Below, in pieces: positions 1-5,367 of a stretch of 6,888 nucleotides of DNA. How positions within the stretch are numbered: position 1 is the first letter of the stretch; each line of letters starts with the position of its first letter. The stretch comes from Candidatus Solibacter sp. (GTDB lineage Bacteria > Acidobacteriota > Terriglobia > Bryobacterales > Bryobacteraceae). The position numbers and the translations under genes were made by a program. The notes beneath the pieces are model-generated. The model was not told the DNA's origin. It did not search any database and saw only the letters and a list, made by a program, of their open reading frames with translations. Location: contig JADGNS010000255.1 in NCBI GenBank assembly GCA_017883355.1, positions 1 to 6,888 of the forward strand, read 5' to 3'.

Positions 1-31
1 CTGTCAACCTCGCAAACCGGAGAGGCCGGGT

Positions 32-59
32 GACAGACGACCCAACCCGATCGTCTGTC
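32..59 (-). terminator. Hairpin immediately 3' of serS
   Basis: A perfect 9-bp inverted repeat (GACAGACGA at 32-40, TCGTCTGTC at 51-59) encloses a 10-base loop and begins one base after the serS stop codon. Its position fits a 3' end or terminator structure for the serS transcript. There is no T-tract on the minus-strand side, where the next bases are ACCCGG, so a classical intrinsic terminator is not supported. It could instead protect the 3' end or act in either direction. Confidence 0.4.
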
Positions 60-1334
60 CTACATCGCCCGCGGCCGGATCACTTCTTCGCCCATGTAAG
101 GGCGCAGGACTTCGGGGATGACCACGCTGCCATCCTTCTGCTGGTAGTTCTCGACGATCGCCACCCAGGTGCGGCCCACCGCCAGCCCGCTGCCGTTGAT
201 GGTGTGGGCGAACTCGGTCTTCTTGCCGGTTTTGTAGCGGATGCCGGCGCGCCGCGCCTGGAACGCTTCGAAGTTGGAGCAGGAGGAGATTTCCTTGTAC
301 CCGTTCTGCCCCGGCAGCCAGACTTCGATATCGTACGTCTTGGCCGAACTCGCGCCCATGTCGCCGGTACACAGCACCACGGTGCGGAAGGGGAGGCCGA
401 GCCGGCGCAGGATATCCTCCGCGTCGGCGGTCAACATCTCGAGTTCCTGGTAGCTCTGCTCCGGACGGGTGAACTTCACCAGTTCCACTTTTTGGAACTG
501 GTGCTGGCGGATGATGCCGCGGACGTCGCGGCCGTAGCTGCCGGCCTCGCTGCGGAAACAGGGCGTATAGGCGCAGAGCTTGATGGGCAACTGCTCCGCC
601 TCCAGCGTCTCGTCGCGATAAATGTTGGTGACCGGGACCTCGGCGGTGGGGATCAGCCAGAAATCGGTGTTCTCGCACTTGAACAGGTCTTCGGCGAATT
701 TCGGTAGCTGGCCGGTGCCGTAGAGGCTGGCGGAATTCACCAGGAAGGGCGGCAGCACTTCGGTGTAGCCGTGGTCCCGCGTGTGCACGTCGAGGAAAAA
801 GTTTACAAGTGCGCGTTCCAGTTTGGCGCCCAGGCCCCAGTAAAGTGCGAAGCGCGCGCCGGTGATCTTGCCCGCGCGGGCAAAATCGAGGATGCCGAGG
901 TCGGGACCGAGGTCCCAGTGCGCCTTGGGCTCGAAATCGAATTGCGGAGGCTCGCCCGAGCGGCGGACTTCCACGTTATCGTCCGCGGAGCGCCCCACCG
1001 GAACGCTCTCGTGCGGGATGTTGGGGATGCCGGCGAGCAGTTCCTGGAACTGCTGGTCCACCGCATTCATTTCCCGATCGAGCGCCGCGATCTGTTCGGC
1101 GATGGCGCGCACTTCCTTCTGCCGTTCGGTAGTGTCGGCGCCTTCACGCTTCAGCTTGCCAATCTCGACGCTCTCCTGGTTCTTGCGCGCTTTGAGCTGC
1201 TCGGCCTGCGAGATGGCACTCCGGCGTTTGCGGTCCAGGTCGCGGAACCCATCGAGGTTGATCGCGCCGCCGCGGGTCGCGAGCCGTTCCGCAATTCGCT
1301 CGAAATTGCTCCTGAAATAGGTGAGATCGTGCAT
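60..1334 (-). CDS. serS: Seryl-tRNA synthetase
   Basis: Cytoplasmic class II aminoacyl-tRNA synthetase that charges tRNA-Ser with serine and can also serylate tRNA-Sec. At 424 residues it is full length for the bacterial family (about 420-430). Residues 1-110 form the N-terminal helical arm that binds the tRNA long variable arm; a charged, coiled-coil-like stretch spans about 30-100. The catalytic core follows: a motif 1 region at about 160-200, the serine-site signature TAEVP at 230-234, motif 2 with FRSEAGS at 260-266, and motif 3 with GLAVGRT at 383-389 followed by an ENYQ element. The ATG start gives MHDLTYFR, which aligns with usual SerS N termini. A purine-rich GGAAGGA lies only one base before the ATG, closer than ideal. 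The gene is 27 bases downstream of a small zinc-ribbon-like gene and is probably cotranscribed with it from the promoter at 1523-1550. No truncation or missing motif was seen. Confidence 0.97.
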   Translation of the reverse strand: MHDLTYFRSNFERIAERLATRGGAINLDGFRDLDRKRRSAISQAEQLKARKNQESVEIGKLKREGADTTERQKEVRAIAEQIAALDREMNAVDQQFQELLAGIPNIPHESVPVGRSADDNVEVRRSGEPPQFDFEPKAHWDLGPDLGILDFARAGKITGARFALYWGLGAKLERALVNFFLDVHTRDHGYTEVLPPFLVNSASLYGTGQLPKFAEDLFKCENTDFWLIPTAEVPVTNIYRDETLEAEQLPIKLCAYTPCFRSEAGSYGRDVRGIIRQHQFQKVELVKFTRPEQSYQELEMLTADAEDILRRLGLPFRTVVLCTGDMGASSAKTYDIEVWLPGQNGYKEISSCSNFEAFQARRAGIRYKTGKKTEFAHTINGSGLAVGRTWVAIVENYQQKDGSVVIPEVLRPYMGEEVIRPRAM

Positions 1335-1361
1335 GTCCTTCCATGCTAACGCATGGGAGGC

Positions 1362-1502
1362 TTATTCTTCCTCCTCCTCAACTTTGACAGGCTCAAGATC
1401 CTCGGCTTCGAAGATCTCGCGGCAATCGAGACATTCGATGTAGTCGACCCCGTTCCGGCGGGCGATAATCTGGGTGCGAGAGTGCTCACAAGCGGTTTGC
1501 AT
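1362..1502 (-). CDS. Small zinc-ribbon-like protein (46 aa), hypothetical
   Basis: A 46-codon reading frame from an ATG at 1502 to a TAA at 1362. It starts MQTACEH and holds two metal-ligand-like pairs, Cys5-x-His7 and Cys24-x-x-Cys27 (ECLDC), about 17 residues apart, as in a minimal zinc ribbon. The C-terminal third is strongly acidic and ends in five glutamates. Support for coding: it fills the gap between promoter and serS, sits 27 bases before serS in the same direction, and a strong promoter lies just upstream. No clear Shine-Dalgarno sequence precedes it, and the leader from the predicted start site would be only about 14 bases. The function is unknown. Zinc binding, and any role in nucleic-acid binding or in regulating serS, are inferences from the Cys/His spacing and the gene order. 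Confidence 0.65.
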   Translation of the reverse strand: MQTACEHSRTQIIARRNGVDYIECLDCREIFEAEDLEPVKVEEEEE

Positions 1503-1522
1503 AACAGCGCTTAGATGAAGTT

Positions 1523-1550
1523 ATTCTACCGTTGCTTGGCCTCTTGTCAA
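1523..1550 (-). promoter_or_regulatory. Sigma70-type promoter for the zinc-ribbon gene and serS
   Basis: Read on the minus strand, TTGACA (1550-1545) and TAGAAT (1528-1523) are separated by 16 bases. This is a perfect -35 box and a five-of-six -10 box in an otherwise GC-rich window. The expected transcription start is near 1516, about 14 bases before the ATG at 1502. It lies between mqnC and the small gene, so it marks the start of a separate transcription unit. Confidence 0.65.
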
Positions 1551-1570
1551 GCCCCCCCTCCCGGATGCGA

Positions 1571-1591
1571 AGGCGGCGCCTTATGCCGCCT
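1571..1591 (-). terminator. GC-rich hairpin at the 3' end of mqnC
   Basis: An inverted repeat AGGCGGC (1571-1577) and GCCGCCT (1585-1591) with a 7-base loop overlaps the mqnC stop codon by two bases. It sits between mqnC and the next promoter, where a terminator would be expected. No T-tract follows on the minus strand (the next bases are TTCGCATCC), so termination is possible but unproven. The GCCGCC/GGCGGC stem resembles the hairpin at 6315-6333, and a REP-like unit is an alternative. Confidence 0.35.
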
Positions 1592-2621
1592 AATTCAGGA
1601 AGTAGGTGCGATACAGTGTGTCGCGCTGCTTGGGGACGAAGCCGGCATCGCGGATGATGCGGCGGAGTTCCTCTTCACTGGCGCGGTGGTGGGCGCCGGC
1701 GGCGGAGACTACGTTCTCTTCGATCATGATGCTGCCCACGTCGTTGCCGCCGAAGCGCAGGCCCATCTGGCAGGTCTTCAAACCCTGCGTCACCCAACTG
1801 GCTTGCACATTCTCGAAGTTGTCCAGATAGATGCGGCTGATGGCCAGGGTTTGCAGGTACTCCACCGCGGTCGCCTCTTCCTTGACGAAGCGGCCGAGCG
1901 AGGTATTCTCCCGCTGGAACGTCCAGGGGATGAAAGCGGTGAACCCGCCGGTTTCTTCCTGAAGATTGCGCACCAGCTCCAGGTGGTTCATGCGCTGTTC
2001 CAGGGTTTCCCCGCAGCCGAACATCATGGTCGCGGTGGTGCGCATACCCAACTGGTGAGCCGTGCGGTGGACATCCAGCCACTCATTGGTGCCGCACTTG
2101 AGACGGCTGATGCGGTGGCGCACGGCGTCATCGAGGATCTCGGCGCCGCCGCCGGGAATCGAATCCAGGCCGGAATCGCGCAGGCGCGCGATGGTGTCGC
2201 GCAGGCTCAGGCCGCTGACTTCGGCGATGTTGGTGACTTCCGGAGCGGAAAGGCAGTGCAGGTGAATCGGGTAACGCGCCTTGATGCCGCGGAACAGGTC
2301 TTCATACCACTCGATCTTAAGATCGGGGTGCAGCCCGCCCTGCATGAGCACGCCCGTGCCGCCCAAATCGAGCGTTTCCTGAATCTTCTCGTAAATCAGT
2401 TCCTTGGGCAGGATGTAGCCTTCAGGGGAGCCGGGGGCGCGATAGAAGGCACAGAAACTGCAATACTCCGTGCAGAAGTTGGTGTAGTTGATGTTGCGAT
2501 CGATGATGTAGCTGACCACGCCTTCGGGATGCCACTGGCGGCGGATGCGGTCGGCTTCCATGCCGATCCCGATGAGGTCGTCGGATTGAAACAGATCGAG
2601 GGCTTCTTCTCGGGTGATCAT
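1590..2621 (-). CDS. mqnC: Cyclic dehypoxanthinyl futalosine synthase (MqnC), radical SAM
   Basis: Radical-SAM enzyme of the futalosine pathway of menaquinone synthesis. It cyclises dehypoxanthine futalosine to its cyclic spiro form. The 343-residue length is typical. The 4Fe-4S/SAM motif is visible as Cys50-x3-Cys54-x2-Cys57 (CTEYCSFC), preceded by RNINYTN and followed by AFYR. Further family landmarks are VLMQGGLHPDL (91-101), SIPGGGAEIL (154-163), RTTATMMFG (194-202), GGFTAFIPWTFQ (225-236) and a C-terminal GFVPKQRDTLY (327-337). The related aminofutalosine synthase MqnE shares the Cys motif, but the GGGAEIL and FIPWTFQ context fits MqnC better. The start is an ATG at 2621 with no strong Shine-Dalgarno sequence. 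The gene lies 45 bases after the 127-residue unknown gene and ends at a hairpin. No other mqn genes are in the window, so the rest of the pathway must be encoded elsewhere. Confidence 0.92.
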   Translation of the reverse strand: MITREEALDLFQSDDLIGIGMEADRIRRQWHPEGVVSYIIDRNINYTNFCTEYCSFCAFYRAPGSPEGYILPKELIYEKIQETLDLGGTGVLMQGGLHPDLKIEWYEDLFRGIKARYPIHLHCLSAPEVTNIAEVSGLSLRDTIARLRDSGLDSIPGGGAEILDDAVRHRISRLKCGTNEWLDVHRTAHQLGMRTTATMMFGCGETLEQRMNHLELVRNLQEETGGFTAFIPWTFQRENTSLGRFVKEEATAVEYLQTLAISRIYLDNFENVQASWVTQGLKTCQMGLRFGGNDVGSIMIEENVVSAAGAHHRASEEELRRIIRDAGFVPKQRDTLYRTYFLN

Positions 2622-2666
2622 AGCAGTGGAGTGCTTATGATCTCAGGATAGCAGGCTGCTGGATGG

Positions 2667-3050
2667 TCAGGCGGCGCCCAGGGCGAGTTCCTGCTGCATG
2701 GCTTGTGCGAAGAGATAGATGGTGAACAGCGGTTTGGGACTGCCCTTGCCCCAGCGGTTGACCGCCCACTTGGCGCGCAAGAACCTGATATCGGCGTGGT
2801 CGGAAAGATCGGCGATGATCTGGTAGGTGCCACAGTAGAACTTTTGCGGGAACGTGGCCAGCGGCCTGGTGCCCCAATCGTTACCGTCGGCAGAACCCCA
2901 GATCGAGATGTCGATGCTCTCCTGTTCGATGATCCGTGTAATGCCGAGAGTGAGAACCAGCGTCTCGCCCTGTTGATCGCCTAAGGCAATATCAGCCCCG
3001 GCACCGCCTTCGCGGACCGTTGTTTCCGTTAGTAAGAACTCTGGAAGCAT
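2667..3050 (-). CDS. Conserved-looking hypothetical protein (127 aa)
   Basis: I cannot assign a function. The protein has no signal peptide, membrane segment or Cys motif. It looks mostly beta-stranded: alternating hydrophobic strands near 30-50 (TLVLTLGITRI, DISIWGS), then a Trp/Gly-rich turn (SADGNDWG, about 52-59), a QKFYCGTY segment near 69-76 and FLRAKWAVNRWGKG near 89-102. The pattern of strand, IWGSADGNDW and later RW is loosely like beta-sandwich (discoidin or carbohydrate-binding) folds, but this is a weak impression. The start is well supported: a GGGAG Shine-Dalgarno sequence (3062-3058) lies seven bases before the ATG. The gene sits 40 bases after the aminotransferase and 45 before mqnC, in the same direction, so it may be cotranscribed with both. 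Confidence 0.8.
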   Translation of the reverse strand: MLPEFLLTETTVREGGAGADIALGDQQGETLVLTLGITRIIEQESIDISIWGSADGNDWGTRPLATFPQKFYCGTYQIIADLSDHADIRFLRAKWAVNRWGKGSPKPLFTIYLFAQAMQQELALGAA

Positions 3051-3057
3051 AGGCTTT

Positions 3058-3062
3058 CTCCC
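3058..3062 (-). promoter_or_regulatory. Ribosome binding site for the 127-aa gene
   Basis: On the minus strand GGGAG lies seven bases upstream of the ATG at 3050. It is one of the few clear Shine-Dalgarno sequences in the window, and it fixes the start of an otherwise unrecognised gene. Confidence 0.6.
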
Positions 3063-3090
3063 GCGCGGCGCAATTGAAATGCAAATGTAA

Positions 3091-4308
3091 TTATTTGAGC
3101 CTAATCAATTGGTGCCGTGCCGCTTCCAGCGTCTCATACTTTTTGCAAAAACAAAAGCGAACATATTGGCTGGCAACGCTTACATGCGAAAAAAAACTTG
3201 ACCCGGGTACAGCCGCCACTCCCAGGTGGGTGATCAAATGACGCACGAAGGACGTGTCGTTGGCGAAGCCAAAAGCCGAGATATCGGTCATCACGTAATA
3301 AGCGCCATGCGGAGTAAAGCATCTGAATCCAGCATTTTGCAGGCTGGTAAGAATGTGGTCGCGGCGCGCGGCGTACTCCGTCGAAAGGTGGCGATAATAG
3401 TCCTCGGGCATGGAAAGCGCCAGCACCCCGGCCTGTTGGAGCGGTGCGGCGGCGCCCACGGTGAGAAAGTCGTGGACTTTGCGAATCGAGTCGGTCAGGT
3501 CTGGCGAAGCCAGCACCCAACCTACCCGCCACCCCGTCACGGAATAGGTCTTACTCATGCTATTGACCAGGATGCATCGGTCGCGCATGCCGGGAAGCGA
3601 CATAATCGGGATATGCTCCGTACCGTCGTAAAGGATATGCTCGTAGATCTCGTCGGTGATGGCGAGACAGTCGAATTCCTGACAAAGTCCGGCAATGTAC
3701 TCTAACTCTCCGCGCGAAAAAACCTTACCGGTCGGGTTATTCGGCGAATTAAGTATGATGGCCTTGGTGCGGCCCGTAAAAGCGGCGCGCAGTTCGTCAG
3801 GGTCGAAACTCCAGTCGGGCGCCTGAAGCCTGACGTAACGCGTGGTGGCGCCGCAAAGCTGCGTGTCGGGGCCGTAGTTTTCGTAGAAGGGCTCGAACAG
3901 GACCACCTCGTCGCCCGGGTCCAGCACGGCCAACAGGCTCGCGATCATGCCTTCGGTAGCGCCACAGCAGACCGTGATTTCGCGCTCCGGATCGAACTCC
4001 ATGCCATAAGTGCGCTGGTACTTCGCGGCGATGGCGTCGCGGAAGGGCTTGGCGCCCCAGGTGATGGCGTACTGGTTGATGTCGGCGTCAATGGCCTCGG
4101 CCGCGGCGGCCTTCAGAGCGGCGGGGGCCGGAAAATCGGGAAAGCCTTGCGCCAGATTGATGGCGCCGTGACGCACGGCCAGGCGGGTCATCTCCCGGAT
4201 TACGGATTCCGTGAATCGGGCAATCCGCTGGCTGCGGAATCGGGCGCGGAGGAGGGATGCGGAAGTCGACACCTTCCGAGGGTACTTTGCCGCGAGGGCC
4301 GCCTGCAA
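3091..4308 (-). CDS. PLP-dependent class I/II aminotransferase
   Basis: A cytoplasmic fold-type I aminotransferase that uses pyridoxal phosphate and moves an amino group between an amino acid and a 2-oxo acid. Visible landmarks (residues counted from the TTG): INLAQGFPDFPAP at 50-62, the NSPNNPTGK cofactor region with Asn191, TDEIYEH with Asp219 and Tyr222, the Schiff-base lysine Lys253 in SMSKTYSVTGWRVGW, and the carboxylate-binding arginine Arg384 in YVRFCFCKK. The GFPDFPAP and YVRFCF style resembles the kynurenine / glutamine / methionine aminotransferase group (KAT, YbdL-like) more than aspartate aminotransferase; the exact substrate is unknown. The start is uncertain. The longest frame begins with a TTG at 4308, a GTG at 4272 is a shorter option, and neither has a good Shine-Dalgarno sequence. 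Conserved sequence begins around SQRIARFTESV, so both starts are compatible. The TTG lies 12 bases after the lipoprotein stop. A run of eight T in the coding strand occurs near the 3' end. Confidence 0.9.
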   Translation of the reverse strand: MQAALAAKYPRKVSTSASLLRARFRSQRIARFTESVIREMTRLAVRHGAINLAQGFPDFPAPAALKAAAAEAIDADINQYAITWGAKPFRDAIAAKYQRTYGMEFDPEREITVCCGATEGMIASLLAVLDPGDEVVLFEPFYENYGPDTQLCGATTRYVRLQAPDWSFDPDELRAAFTGRTKAIILNSPNNPTGKVFSRGELEYIAGLCQEFDCLAITDEIYEHILYDGTEHIPIMSLPGMRDRCILVNSMSKTYSVTGWRVGWVLASPDLTDSIRKVHDFLTVGAAAPLQQAGVLALSMPEDYYRHLSTEYAARRDHILTSLQNAGFRCFTPHGAYYVMTDISAFGFANDTSFVRHLITHLGVAAVPGSSFFSHVSVASQYVRFCFCKKYETLEAARHQLIRLK

Positions 4309-4320
4309 GTCAGGAGCACG

Positions 4321-5028
4321 TCAATCGGCGATCACGTTGACCTGCCCGATACCGCCCTGGATATCGAACCGGATCTTGTTCGCGGCGCGGTCGTAGGAGG
4401 GGCTCTCCCAGTGGCCGTCCTCCTGCCGGAGCCCGCGGACTTTGATTTCACCGATGCCGCCGTGCGCCTCGGCATAGATCCCCGCATCCGCCGAAACGCG
4501 GACCGTCGCTTCTCCAATGCCGCCATTGATGCTGACGTTGTAGCTGTGTCTGGGCGCGCCGCGCAGATCCACATCGAGTTGGCCCACGCCCATGTGTATT
4601 TCCACGCCGCGCAGGTCGAGGCTTCCCAGATCGAGCCGCGCCTGGCCGGCGCCGAAGTTGAGAACCAGATCCACAGGAACCTTCTTATTCAGTTGCAGAT
4701 CCCAACTGTATTTCGTAGAGCCCAGGGTGCCGTGGTTCCTGCCCGGCTGCTCGATGATCAAGGTGGCCTGCTTGCCGGAGCGGCTATAGCGCACCTGCGG
4801 CTTCCAGGAAGGAACGCTGTAGGCAAAATCGGCGCGCATCAATTTCGGGGCGCCGTCGGTGACGCGCAGTTCTCCCGCCCCCATACGCAGATCGAGGCGC
4901 ACCACCTCGGAATCGTCCATCTCCACGCTTTCCGAGGAGTATTGCACCGCGCCGCCGTGACTTGTGTCAATCACGCAGCCGCTGAGCACCAGCAACGCGG
5001 GCGCGAGCGGCAGATATTTGAATTTCAT
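4321..5028 (-). CDS. Predicted lipoprotein with Gly-rich beta repeats (toast-rack / DUF4097-like)
   Basis: A 235-residue exported protein. Residues 1-17 are a lipoprotein signal peptide (MKFKYLP, then a hydrophobic stretch) ending in the lipobox LSGC with Cys18 as the lipidation site, so the mature protein should be membrane anchored. The rest is beta-rich. It has six copies of a G-[AIV]-G-[EQ] turn: MGAGELRV (49), FGAGQARL (125), MGVGQLDV (146), GGIGEATV (169), GGIGEIKV (190) and GGIGQVNV (225). This suggests a right-handed beta-solenoid of the toast-rack / DUF4097 type, found in several putative adhesins and in LiaF/LiaX-like envelope-stress proteins; the family call comes from pattern, not a search. 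The ATG at 5028 is chosen over an upstream in-frame ATG at 5184 because it has an AGGAG Shine-Dalgarno sequence five bases upstream and begins the signal peptide. The function is unknown; structural or envelope sensing roles are plausible. Confidence 0.85.
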   Translation of the reverse strand: MKFKYLPLAPALLVLSGCVIDTSHGGAVQYSSESVEMDDSEVVRLDLRMGAGELRVTDGAPKLMRADFAYSVPSWKPQVRYSRSGKQATLIIEQPGRNHGTLGSTKYSWDLQLNKKVPVDLVLNFGAGQARLDLGSLDLRGVEIHMGVGQLDVDLRGAPRHSYNVSINGGIGEATVRVSADAGIYAEAHGGIGEIKVRGLRQEDGHWESPSYDRAANKIRFDIQGGIGQVNVIAD

Positions 5029-5032
5029 TGGT

Positions 5033-5038
5033 TCTCCT
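5033..5038 (-). promoter_or_regulatory. Ribosome binding site deciding the lipoprotein start
   Basis: AGGAGA on the minus strand (5038-5033) sits four bases before the ATG at 5028. It selects this start over the in-frame ATG at 5184, which would put about 50 non-hydrophobic residues ahead of the signal peptide. Confidence 0.7.
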
Positions 5039-5048
5039 GGAGAAGATA

Positions 5049-5094
5049 CGCGACCCGTGCCGCGGTTGTTCCATGGGTTGATCCGTGGGTCGCG
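5049..5094. repeat. Inverted repeat in the lipoprotein upstream region
   Basis: A perfect 8-bp inverted repeat, CGCGACCC (5049-5056) and GGGTCGCG (5087-5094), encloses 30 bases. In a plus-strand RNA, G-U pairs would extend the stem by three pairs. It lies about 20 bases upstream of the lipoprotein start and could be a leader hairpin or a protein site. No convincing minus-strand promoter was seen in 5029-5168. Confidence 0.35.
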
Positions 5095-5127
5095 GGTAAG
5101 CAATCGCACGGTGGCAGGTGCGGTGCT

Positions 5128-5156
5128 CTGTACAGCACTGGTACACGGCGTGTACC
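5128..5156. promoter_or_regulatory. Putative operator: three GTAC cores 11 bases apart
   Basis: GTAC occurs at 5130-5133, 5141-5144 and 5152-5155, an exact 11-base period or about one helical turn. The first is the centre of the palindrome CTGTACAG (5128-5135). The second and third form a perfect inverted repeat GGTACACG-G-CGTGTACC (5140-5156). The block lies in the divergent region and ends directly at the Shine-Dalgarno sequence of the DUF1328 gene (5157-5162). This is consistent with a repressor operator or, in RNA, a 7-bp hairpin with a 3-base loop next to the ribosome site. The bound protein cannot be named from sequence alone. Confidence 0.5.
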
Positions 5157-5162
5157 GGGAGG
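5157..5162 (+). promoter_or_regulatory. Ribosome binding site of the DUF1328 gene
   Basis: GGGAGG lies six bases before the ATG at 5169, a strong Shine-Dalgarno sequence. It directly follows the inverted repeat ending at 5156, so pairing of that repeat in RNA would place a hairpin against the ribosome site. Confidence 0.75.
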
Positions 5163-5168
5163 CTGTAA

Positions 5169-5330
5169 ATGTTGCATTGGTCACTGATGTTTCTGGTTCT
5201 GGCCCTGATCGCCGCTGTCCTGGGTTTCGGCGGGCTCGCGGGCGCGGCTATTGGAATCGCCAAGGTGTGTTTCTTCGTGTTCCTGGTCGTCTGGCTGGTC
5301 GCGTTCCTGACCCGCGGCCGCACCGTGTAG
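5169..5330 (+). CDS. DUF1328 family small membrane protein (53 aa)
   Basis: A 53-residue, almost wholly hydrophobic protein with two predicted membrane segments, about 6-20 (MFLVLALIAAVLGF) and 33-47 (VCFFVFLVVWLVAFL). They are linked by a Gly/Ala-rich turn GGLAGAAIGIAK and followed by a short basic tail (TRGR). The start MLHWSLMFLVLALIAAVLGFGG..AG...GIAK..FFVF is the characteristic DUF1328 (YtjA-like) pattern, and the length is normal for that family. It should sit in the inner membrane; its molecular role is unknown, and family members are often described as stress-linked. The start is firm: GGGAGG six bases upstream. It diverges from the lipoprotein gene and lies 37 bases before the DsbA-family gene in the same direction, so those two may be cotranscribed. 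Being short, it is easily missed by automatic gene finding. Confidence 0.9.
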   Translation: MLHWSLMFLVLALIAAVLGFGGLAGAAIGIAKVCFFVFLVVWLVAFLTRGRTV

Positions 5331-5367
5331 TGCCCGCGCCAGAGCGCCGCCCTATTACAATAGAAAG

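Noticed and set aside
30..1349. Plus-strand open frames opposite serS
   Set aside because: They are shadows of a complete, motif-rich serS on the other strand.
1590..2621. Aminofutalosine synthase MqnE or a CofH-type enzyme as the identity of the radical-SAM gene
   Set aside because: These share the CxxxCxxC region, but GGGAEIL, RTTATMMFG and GGFTAFIPWTFQ together fit MqnC best. Not excluded without a search.
1515..2651. Plus-strand open frame of 378 codons opposite mqnC
   Set aside because: It lies almost wholly antisense to a clear radical-SAM gene. Its translation is Ala/Gly/His-rich without recognisable motifs, as expected from a GC-rich shadow frame.
5029..5184. Longer form of the lipoprotein starting at the ATG at 5184
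   Set aside because: It would bury the signal peptide and lipobox about 52 residues inside the protein, and would cross the operator-like repeats. The ATG at 5028 has a good Shine-Dalgarno sequence.
4147..5187. Plus-strand open frame of 346 codons across the aminotransferase start and the lipoprotein
   Set aside because: It is antisense to two supported genes, and its end runs into the DUF1328 start region. No domain or ribosome site supports it.
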